DNA from: Eubacteriaceae bacterium
GTDB taxonomy: Bacteria > Bacillota > Clostridia > Peptostreptococcales > Anaerovoracaceae
DNA: 64,000 nucleotides
Assembly (NCBI GenBank): GCA_902362435.1
Contig: CABIWW010000005.1
Coordinates: forward strand, 94,937-158,936
Direction of reading: 5' to 3'
The notes beneath the pieces were generated by a model. That model was given only the letters and a program-made list of their open reading frames with translations. It was not told the DNA's origin and searched no databases. Shown in pieces: positions 39,476-47,380 of this stretch. The position numbers were made by a program, and so were the translations under genes. Within the stretch, counting starts at the first letter, position 1. Every line of letters begins with the position of its first letter.

Positions 39476-39919
39476 TTATTTTGAAAATTTCATTCCGACA
39501 GGAAAATCGGCATTGAGTTTCAACTTACCAAATTCTCCCTCAAATGGGTCATAAAATTTTGCTTTGTTTATTTTGATTTTGTATTTAACGCCTTTTGTTA
39601 CATTTGCCCAAAATAGTTTTTTTGTATTATCGGTATCAAATTTGACATTTGACTTTTTTAAAACCCATTTTCCATTTTGGTACTTATAAATAGTTGCAGT
39701 TCCTGTTACGTGGGCCCCGTCGCCACTCAAATTACAACAGTCAGTCATTCTGAAGTAATTTAGCCCGTTTTTTGTTGTTGTCGCGCAAAATGAATTCCCT
39801 GCTTTTATGTCAGTTACTTTAGTTGCCTTAACAGTCATGGCGAAAGCGCCTGTAGGCATGAGAGATATCAACATTGCAACTGCAATGAAAGCAATTAATA
39901 GTTTTTTTGACTTTCTCAT
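39476..39919 (-). CDS. Small secreted protein of unknown function
   Basis: 147 residues. A clear Sec signal peptide (basic RKSKK, hydrophobic core about 8-20, cleavage near AFA-M at 27-28) leads a mature domain of about 120 residues rich in Lys, Thr and Tyr with a Cys-Cys pair (TDCCNLSGDGAH). Beta-rich strands such as GTATIYKYQNGKWVLKKSNVKF suggest a beta-sandwich. No family is recognised. The ribosome site GAGGAGAAG is ideal. Low GC matches the neighbouring ATPase gene, so both may belong to one acquired islet. Confidence 0.75.
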   Translation of the reverse strand: MRKSKKLLIAFIAVAMLISLMPTGAFAMTVKATKVTDIKAGNSFCATTTKNGLNYFRMTDCCNLSGDGAHVTGTATIYKYQNGKWVLKKSNVKFDTDNTKKLFWANVTKGVKYKIKINKAKFYDPFEGEFGKLKLNADFPVGMKFSK

Positions 39920-40206
39920 ATTTTCTTCTCCTCAAATATATCCTCTCTGAATTTTTAATGAAAAATTCTGTTTCCAGCATATAGTATCTCTAAAATAAAC
40001 TTGCTTTTTTGAAATGGTATTTTAACTTAAAATTAGCTTCGTTAGTTCTGCTGTTTTATAAACATTTTTGAGATACCTGGTCGCGATCAAAAATTCTTAG
40101 TTAAACAAAATGATTATATCATTTTAAAATTTTTTTGTGTTGCATCATGGAATAAAAATCCATTTTAATGTAATGTTTATCCATCACACGCGTAAGGAAT
40201 TTTGTT
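39920..40206. other. AT-rich intergenic region with weak hairpin
   Basis: No gene is seen. AAAATGA (40107-40113) and TCATTTT (40119-40125), followed by AAAATTTTTTT, make a weak terminator-like hairpin. The promoter of the secreted-protein gene (minus strand) must lie in the left part, but no element is clear. Confidence 0.3.
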
Positions 40207-40235
40207 TTGGTAAAAAAGTGAAAATATGGTATACT
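40207..40235 (+). promoter_or_regulatory. Promoter giving a nearly leaderless histidine-kinase mRNA
   Basis: TTGGTA (40207-40212), 17-base spacer, TATACT (40230-40235) preceded by TGG. The expected start at about 40241-40243 lies only two to four bases before the ATG at 40245. No Shine-Dalgarno sequence is present. Confidence 0.5.
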
Positions 40236-40244
40236 TTAAGCACT

Positions 40245-42026
40245 ATGGATAAATCACTGGTAAAAGCGATATGCATCATAACGGCTTTTTCGATGACTGC
40301 AGCTCTGATAATAGGGTCGATAGCGACGCTTAGGAGTACCGCCATCCTTGCGGCCGAGATAGATGAAAAGATCGTTGCAACAACTGAAAAATACGCCAAT
40401 GACTTCAGTGCGGAATTCAACCATATGGAAGGCCTGACGAACTCCCTGGCGTCGTATGACAGAACGACTTTTGATGTGGAGGCATTCGAAAATGATCGTG
40501 AAGGATATATTGACGCGTACAAGGAGGAGCTGGCACAGCTGATAAAGAACGACCTTTCGTCGATCAAAAGCACGCACAGCCTTTACGTGACATTCAATCC
40601 GGAATTGACGAACAGAGATGAAGAAGTCTGGTATTCGGCGATGGACGGTGAGATAAAAGCGATCACTGCGGATTTTAAGAAGAACAAAAGGGATTTCACG
40701 CTGCCGTATGACAAGGAGATGGAGTATTTCTTCAAGCCGCAGGGCAAGGATCACGGCGTCTGGGTCTCTTCATACTACGACAAGGACATCGATAAAGAAG
40801 TGTTCTCGTATTCGGATGCGATATATGTCGACGGATTGTTTGTCGGCGTTGCCGGGGCGGACATAAATGCCGAGTATATGCTCAAGGTCATAAAGGAGAT
40901 GAGTCTGTACAAAGGCGGCGCGTCAGCTCTGATAGATGAGAATTACGAGTTTATCGTGCATAATGATGACGATTCGGCCGCGGAGGAAGAACAGATCATC
41001 AGCCTTCTTAAAGCTGAGTATGAGAAAAACGACGGAAGCGATGCAGGCTATATCATTTATAATTTCATGGGCACCGGAAAGATAATGGGTTACTGTAAAA
41101 TGCAGAACGGGTGGATATTTATCACTACGCAGCCTGCTGATGTTGTGTACAAACCGATCGGATCGCTTCGCAGCACGATGATAATACTCGGTGTCGTCCT
41201 GCTGTTTGTTTTCATTGCATTCCTGATAGCTTTTTCGAAGCCTATGATCAAGAAAACGAGTGCGCTGGAGGAAGAAAACCGTCGTAAAGAGATCATCATC
41301 ATATATCAGTCCAGGCAGGCCAAGATCGGCGAAATGGTCGGTAATATAACACATCAGTGGAAGCAGCCGCTGAATACTATCAATCTGATATTAGGAAACC
41401 TGCTTGACAGCTACCGGTACGGTGATCTTGACGAAAAACGCCTTGAAAAAAGTGTTAACAAGGTCGAGAATATCGTCGAGAAAATGTCCGAGACTATCAC
41501 AGATTTTTCGGGATTTCTCAAGCCTGCGAAGGAAAAAGTCTATTTCGATGTCAGAGACTGTATAAAGAGCGCCATCGCACTGATGGAGGAAAGCATAAAT
41601 GTAAAACGCATAAAGCTTGAGCTCAGCTGTGATACAGAAAAGAAAGCATACGGATATGACAACGAGACGACACATGTGATATTCAATCTGCTCAACAATG
41701 CGAGAGATGCAGTGGTGGAATCCGGGGTCGCAGACAGGAGGATAAGCATAGACGTTTCCGAGGAAGATGAGATGATCAGAGTGGACGTGACGAACAACGG
41801 CAGACAGATACCGGAAGAAGCATTTGAACATATATATGAACCGTATTTCACAACGCGAGACGACACCGGAGGCACAGGCCTGGGGCTTTACATATCAAAG
41901 CAGATAATAGAGGACCGCATGGGTGGAAAGCTGCAGGTGCAGAACATAGACGGCGGTGTCAGGAGCACGGTACTGATACCGGAGACCGGACAGGAAGATG
42001 GAAAAGAGGATAAAAATGAATTCTGA
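40245..42026 (+). CDS. Membrane sensor histidine kinase with extracellular Cache-like domain
   Basis: 593 residues from the ATG at 40245. Span 1 (about 5-25) and span 2 (about 305-328) enclose a large extracytoplasmic dCache-like sensor (GVWVSSYYDKDIDKEVFSYSDAIYVDGLFVGVAGADI). The kinase core has the phosphoacceptor His in IGEMVGNITHQWKQPLNTI, N box NLLNNARDAV and G boxes DDTGGTGLGLYISKQI. It resembles kinases that sense small organic ligands. It overlaps the following response regulator by 11 bases. The start is uncertain: no ribosome site exists, an upstream extension has none either, and the promoter position favours a leaderless start. Confidence 0.85.
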   Translation: MDKSLVKAICIITAFSMTAALIIGSIATLRSTAILAAEIDEKIVATTEKYANDFSAEFNHMEGLTNSLASYDRTTFDVEAFENDREGYIDAYKEELAQLIKNDLSSIKSTHSLYVTFNPELTNRDEEVWYSAMDGEIKAITADFKKNKRDFTLPYDKEMEYFFKPQGKDHGVWVSSYYDKDIDKEVFSYSDAIYVDGLFVGVAGADINAEYMLKVIKEMSLYKGGASALIDENYEFIVHNDDDSAAEEEQIISLLKAEYEKNDGSDAGYIIYNFMGTGKIMGYCKMQNGWIFITTQPADVVYKPIGSLRSTMIILGVVLLFVFIAFLIAFSKPMIKKTSALEEENRRKEIIIIYQSRQAKIGEMVGNITHQWKQPLNTINLILGNLLDSYRYGDLDEKRLEKSVNKVENIVEKMSETITDFSGFLKPAKEKVYFDVRDCIKSAIALMEESINVKRIKLELSCDTEKKAYGYDNETTHVIFNLLNNARDAVVESGVADRRISIDVSEEDEMIRVDVTNNGRQIPEEAFEHIYEPYFTTRDDTGGTGLGLYISKQIIEDRMGGKLQVQNIDGGVRSTVLIPETGQEDGKEDKNEF

Positions 42027-42780
42027 TGAAATGCTGAGAAATCTCAAGATACTGTATGTTGAAGACGATGACGAGGCACGCGAGGAGCTTATCGATGTAC
42101 TGAAGCGGCGCGTAGGGCGTGTATTCGCATGTGAGAACGGTGTGCGCGGTCTGGAGCTTTACAATGATTTCAAGCCGGATATCATAATCGCTGATTACTA
42201 TATGCCCGAAATGAACGGCATAGAAATGATAAAACAGATACACCGGCAGGGCGAGGAGACTGCGGCGATAGTGATCTCTGCGGTAAGCGAAGTGGATGCG
42301 ATCCTCAGCGCGATAGACGCGGGTATCCATAAATACATACTGAAGCCAGTGAATGTGCAGGAACTGCTGGAAGTGCTGGGAGAGCTGGCGTCAGAGCTTT
42401 ACGAAAAGCGAAAAAGAAAATCTGCGGCGCTTCCGGAGAACAAGAAAAAAGTGGAAGATGAGATAAAGCGCGAATTTTCCGCGATGCTCAAGGCTATGAC
42501 GGGAAAAGGGCCGAAAAACGTGAGCGTTTTTATGAATGGCGACAGCATAGAAATGGTCGCATCGGAAGTTCTTACGACCTTTGAAAAAAATCTTCTTGAC
42601 AATAATCGAAATATTGCTATAATTAAGCACGTTAGAGAATTGTTTTTCTCAGTGAAGGAAAAAGAGCTGTGCCAGATGATCCTGAAAGTAGCAGGCTGCG
42701 GGGTCGCACTGTCGAAAGTCATAATAAGTGTTGAGAAAGACAAGAACAAATTGATATTTACTGTCGATCAGAGCGAATGA
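42016..42780 (+). CDS. Response regulator fused to a DUF2294/MpsC-like domain
   Basis: 254 residues (a start at 41998 is also possible; 42016 has AGAGGA at six bases). Receiver domain about 6-125 with DD pair in YVEDDDEA, phosphoacceptor in IIADYYMPEMNG and Lys in ILKPVN. A charged linker leads to a C-terminal domain of about 105 residues matching DUF2294 (PF10057, MpsC): REFSAMLKAMTGKGPKNVSVFMNGDS, LTTFEKNLLDNNRN, HVRELFFSVKEKEL and VIISVEKDKNKLIFTVD. No DNA-binding domain is present. It is coupled to the histidine kinase and thus its likely partner. The output mechanism is unknown. Confidence 0.85.
   Translation: MNSDEMLRNLKILYVEDDDEAREELIDVLKRRVGRVFACENGVRGLELYNDFKPDIIIADYYMPEMNGIEMIKQIHRQGEETAAIVISAVSEVDAILSAIDAGIHKYILKPVNVQELLEVLGELASELYEKRKRKSAALPENKKKVEDEIKREFSAMLKAMTGKGPKNVSVFMNGDSIEMVASEVLTTFEKNLLDNNRNIAIIKHVRELFFSVKEKELCQMILKVAGCGVALSKVIISVEKDKNKLIFTVDQSE
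42596..42623 (+). promoter_or_regulatory. Fully consensus promoter inside the response-regulator gene
   Basis: TTGACA (42596-42601), 16-base spacer, TATAAT (42618-42623). Both hexamers match sigma-70/sigma-A consensus exactly. It lies in the codons for LDNNRNIAII of the DUF2294 domain, about 160 bases before the stop. A strong terminator is at 42876-42909. Confidence 0.7.
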
Positions 42781-42909
42781 AGCCTGGGCAATCAGAGCGA
42801 GTGCCGAGAGAAGCGCACCGGGAGACGGTAGTAAACTGATTTGTACGCTTAAGCGGATAATATTTAAGGCTGTTTAGGACCATACAATTTATTTTGTATG
42901 GTCCTTTTT
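42630..42909 (+). ncRNA. Candidate 280-base RNA from the intragenic promoter
   Basis: A transcript from the consensus promoter would begin near 42630, contain the last 150 bases of the regulator gene and its 3' untranslated region, and stop at the terminator 42876-42909. No new gene begins in it. It would be a 3'-end-derived small RNA. This is inferred only from the two signals. Confidence 0.4.
42876..42909 (+). terminator. Intrinsic terminator after the two-component pair
   Basis: AGGACCATACAA (42876-42887) and TTGTATGGTCCT (42894-42905) form a perfect 12-bp stem, followed by TTTTT. Confidence 0.95.
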
Positions 42910-43030
42910 CTATAATAAATCAGGAAAGAGATATGCAGGGGCTTGCAAACAAAGGTATCGCACCTGAGTTATAAAGATAGTTACACCGAACGAAAACCCT
43001 CGAAACTTTATATGGCTCACGACAGGATGC

Positions 43031-43144
43031 ATGTGGGTCATCGTGATAAAGGGACTCGTATCGCAGATCACAGGTGAGATCGAAACACTGTTTGCGAGCC
43101 TGTTGTCTCTTGCAGGATCCGTAGGATTGATAAATATGCCTTAA
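43031..43144 (+). pseudogene. Holin-like fragment
   Basis: The frame from an in-frame TGA near 42969 to TAA at 43142-43144 encodes a hydrophobic peptide; from the first ATG it is 37 residues ending SLAGSVGLINMP. The segment LFASLLSLAGSVGLIN resembles the second helix of small phage holins. The stretch before the ATG (NENPRNFIWLTTGC) has similar character but no start codon, so the gene looks broken at its 5' end. Low confidence. Confidence 0.3.
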
Positions 43145-43151
43145 AGCAATA

Positions 43152-43334
43152 GTGAATGACAAGCTGTCATGGTTGTCGCTGGTTGCTGCATTGATACAAA
43201 TCGTGGTTCTGGTAATGCTTGTGATTGAAGACCAGCTTGTGTTCAGCACCGCGGCAGCTTGTACCATAGTTTATATGGTCATTAAACATATAGAGGAACG
43301 ATTTGACTTAAAACACCTCAAAAACAATATATAA
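43152..43334 (+). CDS. Small membrane protein, possible holin-like remnant
   Basis: 60 residues with a GTG start and no good ribosome site. One or two hydrophobic helices (about 5-25 and 31-45) are followed by a charged tail (KHIEERFDLKHLKNNI). It lies eight bases after the fragment above and both could derive from a lost prophage lysis region. Real expression is doubtful. Confidence 0.35.
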   Translation: MNDKLSWLSLVAALIQIVVLVMLVIEDQLVFSTAAACTIVYMVIKHIEERFDLKHLKNNI

Positions 43335-43341
43335 ATAGATT

Positions 43342-43389
43342 GAACGAAAGCGTTTTTGCCCTTTGCTGCGGGTCGAAGCGCTTTTGTTC
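43342..43389 (+). terminator. Weak hairpin before the hydrogenase gene
   Basis: GAACGAAAGCG (43342-43352) pairs imperfectly with CGCTTTTGTTC (43379-43389) across a 26-base loop. The right arm is T-rich. Confidence 0.35.
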
Positions 43390-43485
43390 TGTAACGGCAA
43401 ATAACCGCAAGATTGTGTATTTACAATTCTGTGATTGTATTTTATTATATAGTCAGAAAGTTATAAATTTAACAAAGGAGATTTT

Positions 43486-44925
43486 ATGAGAATTTTTGAC
43501 ACCAAAGTACAAGAGTTGAAGTACACAGTTCTGATGGAGCTGGCCTGGCAGACATGGCGAGGCAATGATGCCTTTTCGGTGTTCAATGAAATAGCAAACG
43601 AGATAGTCAAGAAGGATGAACCACCGAGGAGCTGCTGTATCTACAAGGACAGAGCGATTGTTGCGGAGAGGATAAGGATAGCCCTGGGCGGCAACAAAAA
43701 CAATCCGAATGTCATACAGGTAATAGATATTTCATGCGATGAATGTCCCGAGGCGGGACACGTGGTAACGGATCTGTGCAGAGGATGCGTAGCTCACAGA
43801 TGTGCAGACGCGTGCAAGCCGGGGGCGATAAAGTTCGACGATGAGCAGAGGGCGCATATAGACAAGAGTAAATGCGTGGAGTGCGGCAGATGTGCAGCGG
43901 TATGTCCGTACAGCGCGATCACGAATTTCAAGAGACCTTGCGAAAGAGCGTGCAAAGTGGATGCGATCAGCATGGGGCCTGACGGTGTTGCGATGATAGA
44001 CAGTGAAAAGTGCATCGCATGCGGCTCATGCGTGTATCAGTGTCCGTTCGGAGCAACACTGGATGTATCGAGCATAACAGACGTTATAAAAACGATAATG
44101 GAGAGCGAGAACAATGAGAAGTTCAAGGTCTATGCAGTGGTAGCGCCGGCGATAGCGAGCCAGTTCACGTATGCGAAGACCGGCCAGATCATCACTGCGA
44201 TAAAGAAGATCGGATTCTATGCAGTCGAGGAAGCGGCACTCGGTGCGGATATCGTCGCATACAATGAAGCGGCAGAGCTGCAGGAGCGTGATCTGATGAC
44301 TTCGTCCTGCTGTCCGGCGTTCGTGAAATACATAAAGACGAAATTCCCGGATCTGACTGAAAACATATCATCAAGCCTGTCGCCGATGGCGGAGACAGGA
44401 AAGTTCATAAAACAGCATGATCCCGATGCGAAGGTAGTATTCATAGGACCATGCACAGCGAAAAAGGCAGAGGTGAAGGATCCTGAAGTGGCGAAGTATA
44501 TCGACTATGTCCTGACGTTCGAGGAGCTGCAGGCGCTGATAGACAGCAAGGATCTTGAAGTGGAGAAGCTTGAGGAGACTACTCTCGACAATGCTTCATG
44601 CTTCGGCAGGAACTTCGCGCGTTCGGGTGGTGTTACGGATGCAGTGACAGAAGCTGCGTATGAGAAACTCGGTGAAGACGTCAGGATAGATCCTATCGTA
44701 TGTGACGGCATCGACAAGTGCAAATCTGCACTGCTCAGAGCAAACAGAGGTGTGCTTCCGAACAACTTCATCGAAGGAATGGTATGCTCAGGCGGATGCA
44801 TAGGAGGCGCTGCGTGTCTGACTCACGGAGACGCCAATAAGCGAAGCATAGAGAAGTACGGCATCAGTGCGACGATCAAAGGTATACAGGAATCCGTGGA
44901 AAAGGCAAAAAGCAGAGAGTATTAA
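43486..44925 (+). CDS. [FeFe] hydrogenase, group B-like
   Basis: 479 residues. The N-terminal half binds several iron-sulfur clusters: CDECPEAGHVVTDLCRGC, CADACKPGAI, CVECGRCAAVCPYSAI and CIACGSCVYQCPFGAT. The C-terminal H-cluster domain has the three signature loops: TSCCPAFV (L1), FIGPCTAKKAEV (L2) and EGMVCSGGCIGGAACL (L3). The loops, with TSCCPAF instead of TSCCPxW and GPC instead of MPC, are those of group B enzymes (TIGR04105), whose direction and partners are less known than those of group A. It probably works in the cytoplasm with ferredoxin. RBS is AAAGGAG. No maturase (HydEFG) lies in the window. Confidence 0.85.
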   Translation: MRIFDTKVQELKYTVLMELAWQTWRGNDAFSVFNEIANEIVKKDEPPRSCCIYKDRAIVAERIRIALGGNKNNPNVIQVIDISCDECPEAGHVVTDLCRGCVAHRCADACKPGAIKFDDEQRAHIDKSKCVECGRCAAVCPYSAITNFKRPCERACKVDAISMGPDGVAMIDSEKCIACGSCVYQCPFGATLDVSSITDVIKTIMESENNEKFKVYAVVAPAIASQFTYAKTGQIITAIKKIGFYAVEEAALGADIVAYNEAAELQERDLMTSSCCPAFVKYIKTKFPDLTENISSSLSPMAETGKFIKQHDPDAKVVFIGPCTAKKAEVKDPEVAKYIDYVLTFEELQALIDSKDLEVEKLEETTLDNASCFGRNFARSGGVTDAVTEAAYEKLGEDVRIDPIVCDGIDKCKSALLRANRGVLPNNFIEGMVCSGGCIGGAACLTHGDANKRSIEKYGISATIKGIQESVEKAKSREY

Positions 44926-45153
44926 AACGCACATAAAGGGGTATGAGCGCTTGTGAAAATGCCTGACAGACTGACTGACGGAATGTCGCACTGAGCTTTA
45001 CGGCTCGCTGAAATGAAGAGTAAATGAAGAACAGCGGAATGTGCCGGAGCGGCTGTATAGCCTTGCAGACCGGCGGAAAGCGTAAAAGTTTATAAAAGGG
45101 CGCAATAAAGTTGGTAATCGTATACGGAATTTTTTGAAATTGCGCATAAAATG
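44926..45153. other. Gap after the hydrogenase gene without identified gene
   Basis: About 230 bases up to the terminator at 45154. Only very short frames occur. I looked for glycine or alanine-linked riboswitch sequence because an AGCS transporter follows, and found no match. It is probably 3' untranslated sequence. Confidence 0.3.
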
Positions 45154-45194
45154 TGAACGTTTGACTGAAATAGATGGTCAAACGTTCATTTTTT
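45154..45194 (+). terminator. Intrinsic terminator between the hydrogenase and AGCS genes
   Basis: TGAACGTTTGAC (45154-45165) and GTCAAACGTTCA (45177-45188) form a perfect 12-bp stem with an 11-base loop, followed by TTTTTT. Confidence 0.95.
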
Positions 45195-45203
45195 GTGTAT
45201 AAT
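45175..45203 (+). promoter_or_regulatory. Promoter of the AGCS gene overlapping the terminator
   Basis: TATAAT at 45198-45203 with TGG­TCA (45175-45180, 4 of 6 matches) 17 bases upstream inside the terminator's right arm. The transcript would have a leader of about 100 bases containing a small GTGAA/TTCAC hairpin and GAGGTGAT before the start codon. Confidence 0.45.
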
Positions 45204-45310
45204 GATAGATGGCGCTGCTGTGAAGCTTTTCACAAAATCGCGAAGCGGAGCATGCAGTTAAGTTATCATATTTGTTATTGTTATTTTATTATTTTTTGAG
45301 GTGATTTTTT

Positions 45311-46741
45311 ATGTTGGAAACATTGCACTCAGGTATCTCGGCGGTCAGCAACGTGCTGTATCAGCCGTGGTTCGTGCCGCTTCTGCTGATGGCCGGCGGC
45401 GTTTATTTTACTTTCAGATCCAAATTCATTCAGGGCAGGCTGTTCAAAGAGTCGATTAAAGTCGTTATGGAAAAACCTGTCGAAGACAACGGAGTCTCGT
45501 CATTCGGAGCACTCATGGTTTCTACCGCATCGAGAGTGGGAACGGGAAACATCATCGGTGTTGCCACTGCGATATGCCTGGGAGGTCCCGGAGCAGTATT
45601 CTGGATGTGGATAACTGCGATAATAGGCGGAGCGACAGCATTCATCGAATCTACGCTTGCACAGATATACAAGAAGAGAGCTGACGACGGCACATGCTAC
45701 GGCGGACCTGCGTTTTACATGCAGCACGCGCTCAAGCAGAGATGGCTAGGAGTTATCTTCTCGGTGCTGATAATACTTATATATGCGGTCGGATACAATA
45801 TGCTGGCAGCTTACAATCTCCAGTCGGCATTCGCTGTATTTGATTTCTATGACGCGGGCGTTACGCCTAAGATCATCGGACTGATCCTCGCGGTACTGTT
45901 CGGCATCATCGTTCTCGGCGGTGCAAAGAGACTGATAAAGGTAACGGAAGTGCTGGTGCCTCTGATGGGTATAATATATGTACTTGTTTCACTTGTGATA
46001 ATGGCTATCAATATCACAGCTCTTCCTGGAATGATCGCAGGCATCTTCCGCAGCGCGTTCGACTTCTCGTCGATGGCCGGCGGCTTTGCAGGCTCATGTA
46101 TCATGTGGGGTATCAAGAGAGGTCTGTATTCGAATGAAGCAGGTATGGGTTCTGCGCCGAATGCAGCTGCAAGAGCTGATATCTCTCACCCGGCAAAACA
46201 GGGCCTCGTTCAGATGCTTTCAGTATTCATCGATACACTGCTCATCTGTACAGCAACAGCATTCATGTGCCTGAGCACATCGGTCGATCCGGCAGGATAT
46301 GTTGCAGACGGCAGTGCCGATGCAGCAGGATATGTTCAGAACTCGATAGCTGATTCACTGGGAACTTTCGGACCGGTATTCCTCACAGTAGCTCTTTCGC
46401 TGTTCGCGTTCACTACGCTGATCGGAAACTATTCGTACTGCGAAGGCTGCCTCGAGTTCATCATCAACAGAGATGCGCCGAAGCCTAGCCTGATAGCATT
46501 CAGACTGATCGCTACAGTCCTGGTTTACGTCGGAGCGACTGCAAGCGCAGGATTCGTATGGGATACTGCGGACATGCTCCAGGCTATGATCGTCGTTGTA
46601 AATATTCCTGTGATCGTGATACTTGGAAATACGGCGCTGAAGTGTCTCAACGACTACACGCAGCAGCGCAAGGAAGGAAAGAATCCTGTATTCCTCGCAA
46701 AGAACATCGGGCTGAAGCAGGATACTGATTACTGGAAATAG
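45311..46741 (+). CDS. Sodium:alanine/glycine symporter, AGCS family
   Basis: 476 residues with about eleven spans. The AGCS signature region is clear: VSTASRVGTGNIIGVATAICLGGPGAVFWMWITAIIGGATAFIEST, followed by the conserved GPAFYMQ and GMGSAPNAAARADISHPAKQG. It takes up alanine or glycine with Na+. RBS GAGGTGAT lies seven bases upstream. It is a separate unit between two strong terminators. It joins NhaC and the ATPase in suggesting a sodium economy. Confidence 0.92.
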   Translation: MLETLHSGISAVSNVLYQPWFVPLLLMAGGVYFTFRSKFIQGRLFKESIKVVMEKPVEDNGVSSFGALMVSTASRVGTGNIIGVATAICLGGPGAVFWMWITAIIGGATAFIESTLAQIYKKRADDGTCYGGPAFYMQHALKQRWLGVIFSVLIILIYAVGYNMLAAYNLQSAFAVFDFYDAGVTPKIIGLILAVLFGIIVLGGAKRLIKVTEVLVPLMGIIYVLVSLVIMAINITALPGMIAGIFRSAFDFSSMAGGFAGSCIMWGIKRGLYSNEAGMGSAPNAAARADISHPAKQGLVQMLSVFIDTLLICTATAFMCLSTSVDPAGYVADGSADAAGYVQNSIADSLGTFGPVFLTVALSLFAFTTLIGNYSYCEGCLEFIINRDAPKPSLIAFRLIATVLVYVGATASAGFVWDTADMLQAMIVVVNIPVIVILGNTALKCLNDYTQQRKEGKNPVFLAKNIGLKQDTDYWK

Positions 46742-46891
46742 CCTGTGCGCTTTATGCAAAGGCCTGCAGTGCTGTATGCCTGAGGTGAAGGCGAGTGCTG
46801 CAGTTTTACAGAAAAATATGGAAAAAATTGAGATGAGTTTTAGCTTGCAATAGTGTGATATATGTGATAACATGAATCGTTAGTAAAATTA

Positions 46892-46937
46892 CCTGCGGCC
46901 CGGTCGGTCGAAACTCCGACGACGACTCAGCAGCAGG
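46892..46937 (+). promoter_or_regulatory. Structured leader of rpsO (possible S15 autoregulatory element)
   Basis: CCTGC (46892-46896) pairs with GCAGG (46933-46937) and encloses a hairpin GTCGG (46903-46907) / CCGAC (46916-46920). The structure ends 26 bases before the start codon, near GGAGG. S15 leaders in many bacteria bind S15 to repress translation; this one is only judged by position and pairing. Confidence 0.45.
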
Positions 46938-46962
46938 CGGATTGTATCAAGGAGGAAATCAA

Positions 46963-47229
46963 ATGATCACTACTGAAAAGAAAGCAGAAATCATCAAAGA
47001 GTACCAGTTAAAAGAAGGAGATACAGGTTCTCCTGAGGTTCAGATCGCAATACTGACTTACAGAATCAACGACCTGAATGAGCATCTTCAGGTTCACAAG
47101 AAGGACCATCACTCAAGAAGAGGCCTTTTAAAGATGGTAGGACAGAGAAGAAATCTTCTTAATTACCTGAAAGAGAAGGATCTGGAAAGATACAGAGATC
47201 TTATCGCTCGTTTAGGTTTAAGAAAGTAA
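46963..47229 (+). CDS. rpsO: Ribosomal protein S15
   Basis: 88 residues, standard length. It binds 16S rRNA in the platform of the 30S subunit. [23 protein letters not shown] and [25 protein letters not shown] are typical. The ATG at 46963 has AAGGAGG seven bases upstream; an earlier in-frame start would include the ribosome site. rpsO precedes pnp, the common bacterial order, but an intrinsic terminator lies between them. Confidence 0.97.
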   Translation: MITTEKKAEIIKEYQLKEGDTGSPEVQIAILTYRINDLNEHLQVHKKDHHSRRGLLKMVGQRRNLLNYLKEKDLERYRDLIARLGLRK

Positions 47230-47246
47230 ACAGAACTTAAAGATTT

Positions 47247-47283
47247 AAGCGGGGCACAGACACGACCCCGCTTGATTTTTTTT
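47247..47283 (+). terminator. Intrinsic terminator between rpsO and pnp
   Basis: AAGCGGGG (47247-47254) and CCCCGCTT (47266-47273) form a perfect stem with an 11-base loop, followed by GA and eight T. Confidence 0.92.
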
Positions 47284-47380
47284 ATGAGTTGCCCGTATCT
47301 ATGATACGGCAGAAAGCGACTGCGCGATACGGCGCATCTTTCAAACGCGAGAGGAAATAAACAGGAGGTAGTTGTTTATT

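Noticed and set aside
44926..45310. Glycine or other riboswitch before the AGCS symporter
   Set aside because: No conserved riboswitch core was found; the only clear structure is the hydrogenase terminator and a small hairpin.
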